Source: Mesocentrotus franciscanus
Taxonomy: Eukaryota; Echinodermata; Echinoidea; Camarodonta; Strongylocentrotidae
Reading direction: 5' to 3'
Assembly (NCBI GenBank): GCA_037976565.1
Contig: CP137682.1
Coordinates: 22,868,800-22,932,799 of the forward strand
Length of the DNA stretch: 64,000 nucleotides
The translations under genes were made by a program, and so were the position numbers. Positions within the stretch are counted from its first letter, which is position 1; each line of letters opens with the position of its first letter. Positions 1 to 10,916 of this stretch are shown piece after piece. The notes beneath the pieces were generated by a model that saw only the letters and a list, made by a program, of their open reading frames with translations, was not told the origin of the DNA and searched no databases.

Positions 1-498
1 TAACTTATAAGTCAAAGCAGAGACGAGAAAAGTCACAGTCCTTAACAAAGGCCACTGAATTTAATACCAGTAACTAAACTATACACTCTAAGATAGAGAA
101 ACGGGAAGCACGCTATGCTGAAATCAGATACAATCTGCCCATGTACAGATAAAGGTCATTGCTCATTTTGTACCAAAATTGTTAAACCCATTGAGACGAA
201 TATTACCTTCGTGCTCACGAAAGTTATGTAATCATAATTTATTTATTTACTGATGCCACATTCTCTGATACACAGGTGGAAGTATTCTTCTCAAGAGGGC
301 GAACAAAAGATAGTTGTGAAGCACCTCCATCACTTCGGCAGTGATTACTCTAAAATGCACTAAATGGGACATCTACATGTGTAAAAAACATCTGTGGATC
401 TTTGGGGCTCATTTGTACCAAAGCTAACTACGAACTGGTCCATTCTCTTCCACATTGAATGTAAGAGATCTGAATTCTGTAGAAAGAGATGAGCTCAC

Positions 499-601
499 CT
501 CTTCCTCTTACAGTCCCCCTCCCCCTGGCAGGAGGGGGACCACCTCCCCTGCCCCTCAGTCTCATCACCACTGTACTGTTCACACACTGAGATAAGTAGC
601 G
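499..601 (-). CDS. GIGYF: GIGYF exon 3
   Basis: The minus-strand acceptor (CTTTCTTCTGCTTTGCAG) precedes CGCTACTTATCTCAG, so the junction after ...TEDEQ reads RYLSQCVNSTVV. This aligns with the human order EEEQ-RNFSMSVNS. The exon ends at 499 with AGAG followed by GTGAGC and leaves phase 1. It encodes the start of the Arg-Gly-rich segment. No further GIGYF exon is visible between 498 and 1. Confidence 0.85.
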
Positions 602-1941
602 CTGCAAAGCAGAAGAAAGAGAGAAAAAAAACATGTACAATAGGTAATGGAGGGTGGATACAATAAGGTTTAGTGGCGCAATCTATGTCCAAAAATACAA
701 TATCAAAATGTAATAATAATAATAATAACAACGTCTCTTATAAAGCGCTTACCACCGAAGTCTCTAAGCGCTATAGCAGTTGACACACCTTCTAGAAGTG
801 TAAGAATTACAAATAAAGGGCCTAAAATTTTCTCTTATCTCGATTACAATGTCAGTATCAGGGATATACAATAGGTTTTGAAAGTTAGAGGGACAAAATA
901 ATCTAACAAAAAACAGTATGGGGTTTATGCATTTGAACAAGTATTAAAATTACGTTAATCTACATTTGCCACTCTCCACCCAGGTGTAAATGGGTACCTG
1001 ACATGCTTGAGCGCTAGTTACTTTGGCAGCTCGGCTATAACCAGGGTAATATGTGTAAAGCGCCATGAGCAGGAGCGCCAGAGCCTGGCGGATACCGGCA
1101 CTATATAAATATCCATATTATTTTTACAATATGGGGGTCTTTTCGAAATCATAAGATTTGTATGCCATTGAACCTCCATTTTCCATTTACTCGCTTTGGT
1201 CAACTAATAGAGCAAACAGTTGACCACCACAGTCAACTTTTGTCATAAGATGCGTGTAATAATAATAGCCATGTCGATATTATACACGTATCCATCCCAG
1301 GGGATGCTCAAGGCACCTACAAAGTAATGTTTTACTCTGGCTTTAGACCACCTGCCCTAAGGTGCTAAAAGCATTCAAGGAATAAAGTCCTACCGGGTAC
1401 CCATTTACTATACCCAGGTAGATTAATGTCTTGCCAAAGGACATTCGTGCCGCGGTGGGAGTGGGACTCGAACCACGAACCATGTGATCCACAGTCTGGT
1501 GACGTATCCACTAGACCAGGACACCTCAATGTACAGAATAAACCGACCGATCTAGCAGTCTGGTATTTAGTAGTAGAAGAATGGTAGTATATATTATTGG
1601 ATAACTTGCTTAGCACAAGGCTAATCTGCCACAAGGTCTGTTTAAAAACTAAGCACAACAAAATTTAATTTTGAGCCCCAGCTAGCGGCACTATCATACC
1701 TGTTCATCTTCTGTTAGCGGTGTTAGCGTCATCGGTGTACGACATTCCTTCTGCAAGATCGAAGAGAATTCTTCCAGCTCCGGGGGAGCCTTGTCTGTTT
1801 TCGGAACAGCGCTAACATCTCTTCTCGACCGTACCGATGCTCTGCCAGCTTAAACTGTGGAGACGGGGGCGGGGACGTTATCCCTGTCCCGCCAGAGAGG
1901 GCCCGTAGCCACTCCGGTCCAAAGTTCAGCATTTCAGACAT
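499..1941 (-). CDS. GIGYF: GIGYF (GRB10-interacting GYF protein), N-terminal part, two coding exons
   Basis: Minus-strand exons at 1,941-1,700 and 601-499 join in phase and encode the conserved N terminus of GIGYF proteins, before the GYF domain. Diagnostic stretches are LNFGPEWLRALSGGTGITSP, YGREEMLALF, LTPLTEDEQ and, in the second exon, RYLSQCVNSTVVMRLRGRGG followed by an Arg-Gly-rich run. Family knowledge: GIGYF1/2 bind 4EHP (EIF4E2) and act in cytoplasmic translational repression, mRNA decay and ribosome quality control; the GYF domain binds PPGF/L-type ligands. That domain and the rest of the protein lie beyond the left edge. The first exon carries an apparent one-base loss in an A run (plus-strand T run at 1,798-1,801): the frame before it gives MLALFRK and the frame after it gives TDKAPPELEEF. 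Transcription should start near 4,600, divergent from the Sfi1-like gene. Identity is certain; the exact start Met (1,941 or 1,980) is not. Confidence 0.9.
962..1130 (+). repeat. SINE 3' fragment
   Basis: The motif CCCAGGTGTAAATGGGTACCTG, also found in the SINEs ending at 1,527, 17,368 and 62,222 (opposite strand), is followed by a region ending in a GGCACTATATAAAT-like tail. I read this as a 5'-truncated SINE copy in plus orientation. Confidence 0.5.
1258..1527 (-). repeat. tRNA-derived SINE
   Basis: Read on the minus strand from 1,527 it starts GAGGTGTCCTGGTCTAGTGG (A box) and has GGTTCGAGTCCC (B box) about 45 bases further on. A SINE body and a (TTA)n-like tail near 1,258 follow. A second member ends at 17,368 with the same head. 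The body is too long and has too poor a cloverleaf beyond the boxes to be a functional tRNA gene. Confidence 0.75.
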
Positions 1942-1965
1942 TTTGATGTATGGAGTCTCTATCGT
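1700..1965 (-). CDS. GIGYF: GIGYF exon 2, first coding exon
   Basis: Read on the minus strand, an acceptor (pyrimidine-rich tract, then ACTACAG) opens the exon at 1,965. The Met at 1,941 starts MSEMLNFGPEW. An in-frame Met at 1,980 would need a longer exon, so I prefer 1,941. The exon closes at 1,700 with GAACAG followed by GTATGA. Coding length is 242 bases, or 243 if one A is restored, which gives 81 codons and phase 0. The uncorrected frame hits a stop soon after LALFRK. Confidence 0.85.
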
Positions 1966-4486
1966 CTGTAGTGTTGACATAAAGAAAGAGCGATCACATT
2001 CAATTACACATGTATATGTTGGGTGACTGTAACTTAAAGTGCACCAAATTCATTATTTGGGTTGACAACTTCTTTGTATCAACCTAGATATTGTCTGTTC
2101 AGTGCCAGAAAGGCATTAATTCTGTTTTAAAGTACACAAGTCATTGCCCTTCCAGACAGACGATACATGCTCAGACTACTAAATTTTTTTTTGACTGGAT
2201 GACTGTACAAAATTTAAAATGCAACAAAAAATTCTCTCTGAAGATTTAGGTTTAGAGCTAACCCAAGCAACAAAAGCAGGATTTCTACTTTGTCTAAAAT
2301 AATTGTATGGTTCATGTATTGTCAATGGCATCTGGGAAACAGGCCAGCTAATTTGGAATGTTGTATTACATCTACAACCCCCATCCCAGTATCCACCCTG
2401 ATATTAATTTTTTTTTTCTTCCGAAAAACAGGAAAGTGAGAGCAATAAATTGTGAAAATTTGAAGTTGTAGTCAATCAAACCTAAATTGGCAACACCATG
2501 AAGTATCTTGCTAGGTTCTCTTCTACATGTATTTGCTCTGTGCAGAAAATTTCTTTAAAATTCCATTTGTTAAATGTCAATGAACGAATGAATTTGTTTC
2601 ATGCAGGGATTGTGTAAAGCACATGTGCAATGATAGTGTCTAAGGTGCATGTACATGTATGATTAAATATTTTCCTTACAGAAAATAATAATTTCTGAAG
2701 TTTTTAGGTGTAGGGCAAACGGGACAAGCCCTTGAAAGATACATCACAGAGTTGGAAAGTTTGTGTTGGATTGATTTCAATTTTAAAAACCCATAACCCT
2801 TTTCTGTTTTATTAGATTCTGTTCAAACTGATCCCTTTTCTGTTTCTCTAATTTGTCTGCATCTACAATGTACAACTAGCTTAATATCAGGGTGGACTTC
2901 ACCTTTAAGACCACTTTTACATCAATGACAAAGTTTCACTTCCTATGTTTCCACTTCAACACTAACTCTAAACACTTTTCTTGTTGAAATCATAATTATC
3001 TTGTCCATTATTCACATTTTGTCAATCAGGATGTTGATTTCTGAAGACACAGAGAAAGATTGAAAAGCACCATCTACCCCTACTACGGACCAAAAATATT
3101 GTATGATTGGATGTTCAAATTGCATACAATTTTAGGAATATATTTATCCATAATTTCTCTTCTACAAAACTCTGGTCAATTTATCATTAAAAAATGTAAG
3201 TTAATTAAAGTTAAGATCGCAAATGGGCATAACCAGAAAAGGTAACTCACGATCCCGAGATACTACGATCTCAAAATTTGATGTCCTATTGAAACTCAGA
3301 ACTGATTACAGGTCATAAACCAGAGCATCAAAACATGGCGAACGTGCACATGCCATCAACCATATTTCTGATAACTCACTCAGGACTATAGTACATGTCA
3401 AACCATTTTTTAAACATGACGGCGATTCTCTCCTTATAGATTAATAAAGACAAGAAATTGATTGTAAGTAGAGTCTATAACTACCTAATTTGAGTAGTTT
3501 CAAATCAAATAAGAATAATTGCGGGCATGTCAATTCTAACAACCTTCTGCTCCACGATAAAAATACACAGGACTGGTGAGCAATTTAGTTCTGGTAAAAA
3601 AAAAAATACTTGAACATCATGATCGTGACTTAATCGCACTTACACTTAGTTGTACACCACCAAATCCTAAAAAGAGCTCCCACAAACAGAAAAGTACCAT
3701 TTACACTGCTGGCATTTCTGCTTAATGCAATAGTACATCACTGGATCTACAGCTACATGTCTGCGTTTAGCAGAACGGTGCAACACGTTTATGCATTACG
3801 CCCCTCTGCCAGCCACACAATCAATTGGTGGCATATTTAAAAAAAAAATAAGATTTCAAACCCGTTTGTTTGTTTGGTCTTAATATTTTTTTTCTCTAGA
3901 TAGTGACCATGTTTGAAATGTTGCTATGTATGAAATATGGACACATCACCATTCACACAAACTCGGGTGAGGTTTCATTCAGCAAATCTCTCTCCCTCTC
4001 TCTCTCTTTAGTATTTACTTTAATTTATAAAAAGTCTCAACTTATTTGATCAAAAAAGCAGTCTGAAACTCTCCTCAAACACTATGATTGCAAATCAAAA
4101 CGAAGTCTAATGATCAAATCGATTCATATTTATTTAGATGTTTTCTGGAAAATGTACTTAACTGGTAAAATTCTAATATTTAAAGCTACAATAAATCTCT
4201 ACCGGCTCCGTCGTGACACTCGTTAAGTCGTTTACGCTGTACAGAGACACGGCCTCGGCACAGTATCAGTGTAGCATGCAGTGAATCGGCCAAACCCCCA
4301 ACTACATCCACTGTGCGTGTGCGAGGCAATGCGCTGCATAGCCCGTAAATTTACATGTGTGCATGTGTTGCTGTGCGCTCGGTACCCGGTTGTTTTCCTT
4401 ATTCCGAAGCTAAATTCATCATGATTTACATAATTAAGCATAGCATAAATAGCATGATTTGCAAACAGATTTTTCTGTCTAACATA
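1966..4486 (-). other. GIGYF intron 1
   Basis: This AT-rich intron contains the 2,380-2,900 inverted-repeat element and scattered low-complexity runs. I see no conserved exon on either strand. Confidence 0.5.
2380..2900. repeat. Possible TIR element
   Basis: GTATCCACCCTGATATTAA near 2,390 is inverted as TTAATATCAGGGTGGAC near 2,881, about 500 bases apart. The interior has no recognisable coding sequence. It is probably a nonautonomous DNA element with one imprecise end. Confidence 0.4.
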
Positions 4487-4492
4487 ACTCAC

Positions 4493-4640
4493 GTTTGAAT
4501 ACCGAAGAGTGTTAGCGACGGCCTCAGAAACCGCAAAAACAACAGGTCAAGAGCTAAGATTTGCAGCGTAGATATCACCAACATTCAAGATGGCTACAGC
4601 AGTATTATGCTAATGTTGTGTCACGTGACCCTTATCCGGT
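4493..4640 (-). promoter_or_regulatory. GIGYF promoter and noncoding first exon
   Basis: This is a locally CpG-richer block in AT-rich surroundings. It contains CAAGATGGCTAC (YY1-type, about 4,586-4,597), ATGCTAAT and a perfect GTCACGTGAC palindrome at 4,620-4,629 (USF/TFEB 'CLEAR'-type E-box). On the minus strand a strong donor (AAAC then GTGAGT) ends an exon at 4,493; splicing from it would reach the acceptor of the first coding exon at 1,965. The transcription start is not directly visible and is probably between 4,560 and 4,620. A short minus-strand upstream ORF begins at 4,584. Confidence 0.6.
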
Positions 4641-4711
4641 GTGGCATATCGTTTCTTCGGGGGCTGCTGCCTGCTGGCCGCAAGCTAAAATGACACGGCT
4701 GCATGTAGAGA

Positions 4712-4988
4712 GCCCCTTCAAAGTGTTGGGAGCCCCAAAAATTTGATGGCAAAATTTTACTTAAATTGTATCATAATATGAAAGAGGATGTCATTTAAGA
4801 CACATTTCTGCAAGGATTTTCAAAACAAATGTGTACCTGAACAGAAAACCACAATTACGTATTTTTTAATCAAAAATTGTCATTAAACACAAACAAATCT
4901 TTGCAGAAGTGTGTTAAATGACATCCTCTTTTGAAATTTTGCCATCATATTTTTGGCGAATTGAGGGCTCCCAACACTTTGGAGGGGC
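4712..4988. mobile_element. MITE, GCCCCTCC-TIR family, copy 1
   Basis: The ends are near-perfect inverted repeats: GCCCCTTCAAAGTGTTGGGA on the left and its complement at 4,966-4,988. Inner arms also pair (GAGGATGTCATTTAAGACAC against its complement). The same family recurs at 62,732-63,082, where it is flanked by TTAA. No target duplication is clear here. Confidence 0.7.
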
Positions 4989-5624
4989 GGGGATGAATAT
5001 GTTTGACCACTATATCAGATTGATTCAAAATTTGGGTAGGCCTACTATTCATTTGAAATTAAGTGAGTGAATTTCAGCGTTTCATTTTAAAAGTTTTATT
5101 TGTGTTTTGTTGTCTGAAATGCTATTGTTTTCACTTTTTGGAAACATTGTTGGCAGAATGGCAAAAGTTCCGTCCGGCAGATCAATTGAAATTCGAGATA
5201 TCAGATGTGAAATGTTAAAATTGATTCCTTGCATCCTGTCAGCCTATCTTCTACGACTCTAGTACGTTCTCAAGAAAACGGTCCTCAAAAATTACTTTGT
5301 GAAAATTGTTGGTAGGCACAGGAAGCAGGCTATATAGAGTGGCCTATGTGGGCAGCGATGTCGGAGAAGGGGATTACCATACGTTCACACCACACCACGC
5401 CCCCAAAAAAAAGCAGAAAACTCAACAATAAAAATGAGTGACGGTTATAACAGTGTTAATTGTCAGACTCTGAAGTGCTCTAGAATGCACGTTTTTGTGA
5501 AAATGTAGCCTTCTCAAAATTGCGATACCAATACCGGATTACATCAAACCGATCGACGGAGCGAACTAACAAGGAGGAGTCAACAACAACGATATATGAG
5601 ACTAGGCTCTTCAATGGACACTTA

Positions 5625-5835
5625 CAAATTTAGTTATTTCCCCAGGACACTTATAAGAACTGGGACGAGCTACCTCAGAACATCGTCGAACTGCCTTCTT
5701 TGGAGCAGTTCAAGGTGGCTCTTGAAACAATTTAGTTCCCTTTTCAGGAACTGTACCGCATAGAGCTGTATATAACAACTCTATGCTTTACCCTCATCTA
5801 GATGCTGATCAGGCGTTGATGAGTATTACCATAGA
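5625..5835 (+). pseudogene. LINE reverse-transcriptase C-terminal relic
   Basis: With one frameshift this reads SYFPRTLI then WDELPQNIVELPSLEQFKVA and ends at a TAG near 5,741. This is the typical tail of CR1/Jockey-type non-LTR ORF2 proteins. A short 3' UTR ends in a GAAGTA simple-repeat tail at 5,815-5,832. It is 5'-truncated and dead. Confidence 0.7.
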
Positions 5836-6092
5836 AGTAGAAGTAGAAGTTCTCGTTTGACCACGAAAGGTCACCGCAACAGTCTGTTGCTAAACTTCCT
5901 TGAATGTTATGTCCCCCGCTCATGACGTACAAGGACGTTTTTATTATGTTATTGGTAAATTACTAACATAAACGCCCATTATAAATTAGGGCGTGCTATA
6001 TTCTTCTTGATCTTTTTGAAGGTAAAGACTGATAATTTAGGGATTATGTGTCTGCGGCCAAACATCCCCTTTAAGTTTGCCCCGGTTTTGCC

Positions 6093-6123
6093 CCCCGTCT
6101 CTCTCTCTCTCTCTCTCTCTCTT
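6093..6123. repeat. (CT)n microsatellite
   Basis: An uninterrupted CT dinucleotide run. Confidence 0.9.
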
Positions 6124-6540
6124 CCAACAACCCTGGCTTCAAGTTTAGGAATAAAATAACTACGGGCGGATCCGCCTGTGACGAGTGCACCCCACCCCCC
6201 TCCGCCCTCCCCGAAAGAAAAAATACTGATCACAGACAGTCAAAGAGAGAGAGATATTCGGGGCCTTTTACGGGGGTGCTAGACACTGGCTCCCCTTTTG
6301 GGGACCGGGGGAAAGACGGTTGAGATTCCCGCAGGAAAATATTGAATAGTACTATAGGAATAATATTGCTCTTTCAACAAAACAAACACCCCAGCTAGGC
6401 GGTCAGAGGGCCGTGAAGACAGCCGGCGAAAAAAGGGCAAACAAACGACTTGGGGTTATTGGTATCATTATGTTTTCAAGTGTTATTATCATCATCTATT
6501 ATCCTTATCATTATTTGCTCATCCCAGCCCCCAGGCTTAA

Positions 6541-6914
6541 AGGCATCGTTTAACAATGTTAAATCTGAGATGCACGGCCCTACGTGTTATCAGTGTCTGT
6601 GATATGGTGTAATATTGAAGCCCTAAAAAAAAAAATCGCGCTTCAAAATGATCAAGAAGTGCCTCAAAAAAGTAAAAATCTTTGAGTAACCGGTTTTACC
6701 ATCCTCGTTTTTCCCAATAGACTGTAGTGTTAGGAAAACCGTTAGGAAAACGCAAAATTTGGTTTCGATTTTCAAATATCTTGATAACAGACAGGCGATC
6801 GGCTTGTAAAAGTCATGGGGTTCCTGACTGACCTAAAGGTTTATAACTATCATTGCAGCATGAGCTAAATCCAGGATTTTGTTTCAGAATCTGAGACAAA
6901 GTTACCGGATCTCT
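6541..6914. mobile_element. TTAA-flanked MITE, family D, copy 1
   Basis: TTAA at 6,537-6,540 and 6,915-6,918 bounds about 370 bases homologous to the elements at 33,706-34,237 and 40,496-40,859 (other orientation). The TTAA duplication points to piggyBac-type mobilisation. No ORF is present. Confidence 0.7.
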
Positions 6915-7023
6915 TTAAGGTAAGAGTACAATTCCAGAAATCAGGTCCCTGGGAAATTTCTCTCCCCACCTTTTCTGACTATCCTGCACCGGCCCTGATT
7001 ATACCTTTTTCCTTCAACGTACA

Positions 7024-7128
7024 TTGCCTTTCTTCTTTTTTTCATTTCTTTTCTTTTCTTTTGTATCCATTTCTTTTCTTTTTTTCTTTTCTGTTCTTGT
7101 CTGCTTTTTTTTTTTTTTTTTTTTTTGG
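7024..7128. repeat. Polypyrimidine/T-rich tract
   Basis: A T-rich run broken by C and G, ending in an uninterrupted T stretch. Open reading frames across it are compositional. Confidence 0.7.
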
Positions 7129-8111
7129 GGGGTCTTCCATTCTTATTATACCTTCATATGCATACCTACTGATTTTGGGTCATTTTTCATTTTATTGGCT
7201 GTTCCGTTAACTAGACCACCATCCAGAACGAAAACCAACTAATGCTGACAATTTAATTATAGGGATAATAAACCCACACAAGGAGAGGTTGTCGATCAGG
7301 TCGGATCGGGATAGATCGTCACTAGTCATGTTTTGCTTTTAGCATTTTGAAATCGATCTGAGTGGACCCCTGTCCCCTTTTCTCTTTCTGAAATGATATT
7401 TTATGCAAACTGGGTTAAATCCAATTTAAAGGTTAATTGTTTTTACCAAAAAAAGGACAGGAAAAACAACATTTTTTTTTTTCTTTTTCTTTTTCTTCAT
7501 TGAGGTGAATGGGGTCGGGGCTGACTTTAGGGATGTGGAGAATTGTCACTCTAATTTATATAATGATATTCGTCTGAATATAAACATGTTTGTTTTGTCG
7601 GGGGAGTACCGGAGTTTATTACATACCAAGCCCTCCTCCCCTCCTCTACACCACTAATGTCGAGAGGGCTATACTCACTTTTTAAACGATGGAATATCGA
7701 TATTGTTTGTGTTTTTCCAATGTTGAATGATGTGCTTTTTGCATTTTGGATCTAAATCCTAAATGTATGGACTATTTGATCCTTATAATTTCTTAATCTC
7801 ACTCCAGGTCAAAAAAACAGTTGAAACCATATTGGATTTTCAACTGGTATCAACTGAAATCAACTGGTACCAGTTGAATCCATTTGAAGGAACTGGAATA
7901 TGTGCCAGTTTATTCTACTGGTTTCAACTGGATTCAACTGGTACCAGTATATATTATATATGTCTGATCATGTTTTACATCTAATTTAAGACGTAAAAAT
8001 AGATGTATTTATATATTTAATTACTAACCAGGAAACAACTGGTATAATTTTGTATATATATATATGTACGAGCTCCAAATATCTATTTAATATATCTATT
8101 TAATATTTAAC

Positions 8112-8370
8112 TAGGCGTTGTGGCGTGCGCCTGTAATCCAGCTAACAGTGGAAGTTACAAACTGATTCAGCCGAGGACGCAGGTTCGAAACTGAATGGCG
8201 TCTTTCGGATGGTGACGTTAAAGGTCGGTCCCCAGACGTAAATAATCATATCTGATTGATACACGTCTGTAAAAACCCAATACACACACTATCTTACAAA
8301 CTTTAATACGCAGTTGTAATCCACCTCAAATGATCTTTGTGATGGGGGTAATTGCAAGAGTCTATATAAT
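8112..8370 (+). repeat. SINE with 7SL-like/tRNA-like head and conserved core
   Basis: The head (GGCGTTGTGGCGTGCGCC then TGTAATCCAGCTAA) resembles the 5' domain of 7SL RNA. It is followed by a B-box-like GGTTCGAAAC at about 8,182. Next is TCTTTCGGATG...GACGTTAAAGG, a motif I associate with a widely shared metazoan SINE central domain (domain name not verified). It lies inside the CAACTGG element, so it inserted later. Confidence 0.6.
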
Positions 8371-8935
8371 ATGGTCTAGTTGGTACTAGCCAGATGCCAA
8401 TATTGATTATTAATTATCAGTTGATTAGTGGTCTCAACTGGTATTCAACTGGTTTCCAACTGGTTTCAAATGGTAAATCAACTGGAAATATCAACTGGAA
8501 AATCTACTGTTTTCCAAATGGTTAACAACTGGTAATCATATGTTGATTTCATCTGATAAATCAACTGGAAATATTTATTGGTTTCCAACTTGTAACAACT
8601 GGTAATCACCTATTGGTTTCAACTGGTAACAACTGGTAATCACCTATTGGTTTCAACTGGTAACAACTGGTAATCATATGTTGGTTTTCAACTGGTAAAT
8701 CCACTGGAAATATCTACTGGTTTCTAAATGGTAACAACCAGTGGCGTAGAAAGGTTCGTACACCTGGGGGGGATGACTGGGCTGCCAACGCTAGTGAGGG
8801 CGCGAAGCGCCCGAGCGAGAGCGAAGCGACCGAGCGGGAGGGTGGGGAGGGTGTCCCCCTCCCACGGTAGGGAGCTTTTGCAATTTTGAACTTGAAATCG
8901 TGCAATCTGATGCATACTTAATGAGGTAAAATAAC

Positions 8936-8986
8936 ACACACAAGCGTGCACGCACACACACATACTCTCTCACACACACACACATA

Positions 8987-9023
<37 letters not shown>
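8936..9023. repeat. (CA)n microsatellite
   Basis: CA dinucleotide array, interrupted by TA/TC steps. ORFs here are artefacts. Confidence 0.9.
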
Positions 9024-9027
<4 letters not shown>

Positions 9028-9582
9028 TACGCCTTGAATGGACAGACATACATCGACAAGATCTACACACCGTGGCATACGAATACAGAATGGACTGACA
9101 CATAGTATTGCATATTGAACCACACTACGTATTTATTTATCTCTGTGAATTTTGCTGTTACACCTCTTCAGAAAAAAAACCAATGTCAACTGTGTACACG
9201 CAGGTATAGTCTTTGTTGTCTTGATAGGGGTATGTGGTTATGAATGAAAACAGCCTCTGTGGCCATTTGTGAATAGAACACATAAACAACAAACAAATAA
9301 CGATTAAACTTTGAACAATATGTCTGTTCATTATAAAGCATAATGAATACGTACATACTATGCTTTTTTTTACCTCAAAGAAACAGGCATAGTATCCATA
9401 GATGGATATTGGCTGGCGGCTCATTAACATACAAATACAAAAAACATAAACAGTATCACTATGATCCATGGAGTAACAATACTGCTTTGTAAGTTTGTGA
9501 AGAAATCGGAACCATAACGGCATTGCATCGTTTCAAATTAGGGCATTATTTACTTCTATTTGATCTCAGTCTTATAATAGTA

Positions 9583-9661
<79 letters not shown>
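9583..9661. repeat. (AAT)n microsatellite
   Basis: Trinucleotide array, nearly perfect. Confidence 0.9.
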
Positions 9662-9663
<2 letters not shown>

Positions 9664-10574
9664 CAGTGGTTATCTTGTGGTTTGCAATCTTAGAGGTATC
9701 TTGTGGTTATCTTGTGGTTTGCCCCATTTGAACACGCAAAACTCGTGGTTATCTTTTGGTTCCCACACCACGAGATTGCGCGCACTGCAAAATATGCGCG
9801 ATTAATCTTGTGGTTATCTTGTGGTTTCCAAACCACAAGATAACCACAAAATACTTGTAAGATTTTCTTTTTTTTACCGTCTGAATTGGCTTTCACCGTG
9901 TGAATGCGGCTAATAACAATAAACACAATTACAATAATGATGAGGATTATTATTATCATCATCATAATTATTATTATTATTAATATTATAATTGTTATCA
10001 TTATTATTATTACTATTATTATCATCATTATGACTTATTAAGTAAGCAAATATCATTCCCAAAACCTGGGGGATGATTGTACATGCCATCCCCTCATCCC
10101 CCGTTGTCTACGCCCCTGGTAACAACTGGTAATCACCTATTGGTTTCCAACTAGCTGGAATCAACTGGTATCAAATGGTATCAAATGGTACCAGTTGCAA
10201 TTCTCAACTGGAATCCAGTTGATTCCAGTTGATTCCACTATTCCAATATCCATATTGAAACCAGTTCACTCAACTGGAATCAACTGGTACCAGTACCAGT
10301 TGATTGTAACTGGTCCTTGACTGTTTTTTTGACCTGGGCAACTGCAATGTTATATTTCCCCATCCTCTTTTTCAGTCAGTGCTCTCGATGAATATGCCCT
10401 CCGACTTTGGCAACTTTGACAAGTCTAGCGCCATCTATCGATTATATTGTGTATCAGGATCACGCCCACCGAGCTTTATAGATCTGGAAGGGCTGCTGTA
10501 CCTTCGTGTTGTAGTGCAGCCCGTGCCAAGTCTAGCGCCACCTATAGCCTTCCGATTTATCCCTTAAAAATGTT

Positions 10575-10897
10575 GGGTGGTATTCCGATAGCGCGAACTA
10601 AGTTAAGCTCGGCTTAACTAATTCACATTTTTATGGAGTGCCTGTTGCCAACTCATTTTCCCTGTACAGATTATTTTAATCCTGCAATGAAAAGTGTCCA
10701 AAAAAATTAATTTTGCAATGAAATGGAAAGAAAAAGATAATATGAGTATGAACTGAATTTCAATAAAGTCTTTGGTAGATTATTTTTGTCATGAATATTG
10801 AAGGAGGAAGATGAAACCTAGCATTCCATAGAAGTGTGAACTAAAATTCTTGTTTAGTCTGGACTTAGTCCCGGCTTAACTTAAGAGAATACCACCC
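10575..10897. mobile_element. Foldback MITE, GGGTGGTATTC TIR, copy 1
   Basis: TIRs GGGTGGTATTC/GAATACCACCC are flanked by a GTT duplication (10,572-10,574 and 10,898-10,900). The inner arms carry GCTTAACT-like inverted stretches. A related element with a TTA duplication lies at 26,039-26,339. The 3-bp duplications suggest PIF/Harbinger-like or similar mobilisation. Confidence 0.75.
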
Positions 10898-10916
10898 GTT
10901 AGCTTTTGGTGTGCCT

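Larger units (their letters stand above)
602..1699. other. GIGYF intron 2 with SINE sequences
   Basis: No coding sequence is seen. It holds an (AAT)n patch near 711-728, a fragment ending in a TATAAAGCGCTTACC-like retroposon tail (738-775), and the two SINE stretches listed separately. Confidence 0.6.
8739..10118. mobile_element. hAT-like nonautonomous transposon with perfect 8-bp TSD
   Basis: The ends CAGTGGCGTAGA and CTACGCCCCTG form hAT-type terminal inverted repeats. The 8-bp duplication GTAACAAC is exact at 8,731-8,738 and 10,119-10,126. The interior has a (CA)n run (8,936-9,023), (AAT)n runs (about 9,583-9,661 and 9,940-10,030) and a patch of repeated TTATCTTGTGGTT. I see no transposase. 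It splits the CAACTGG element and is therefore younger than it. Confidence 0.88.
7804..10337. mobile_element. Composite TIR element with CAACTGG subterminal arrays
   Basis: The outer inverted ends are CCAGGTCAAAAAAACAGT at 7,804 and the exact complement ending at 10,337. Inside both ends lie arrays of CAACTGG/CCAGTTG (7,838-7,950, 8,430-8,738 and 10,119-10,318), more than 30 copies in all, partly as palindromes such as CAACTGGTACCAGTTG. The interior is interrupted by a SINE (about 8,112-8,370) and a hAT-like element (8,739-10,118). Removing the hAT insertion gives an ancestral element of about 1.15 kb. No transposase is visible and no clear target duplication was found. Confidence 0.7.

Noticed and set aside
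1440..1527. tRNA gene on the minus strand
   Set aside because: A and B boxes are present, but the cloverleaf is poor, a SINE body and tail follow, and a second similar copy exists at 17,083-17,368.
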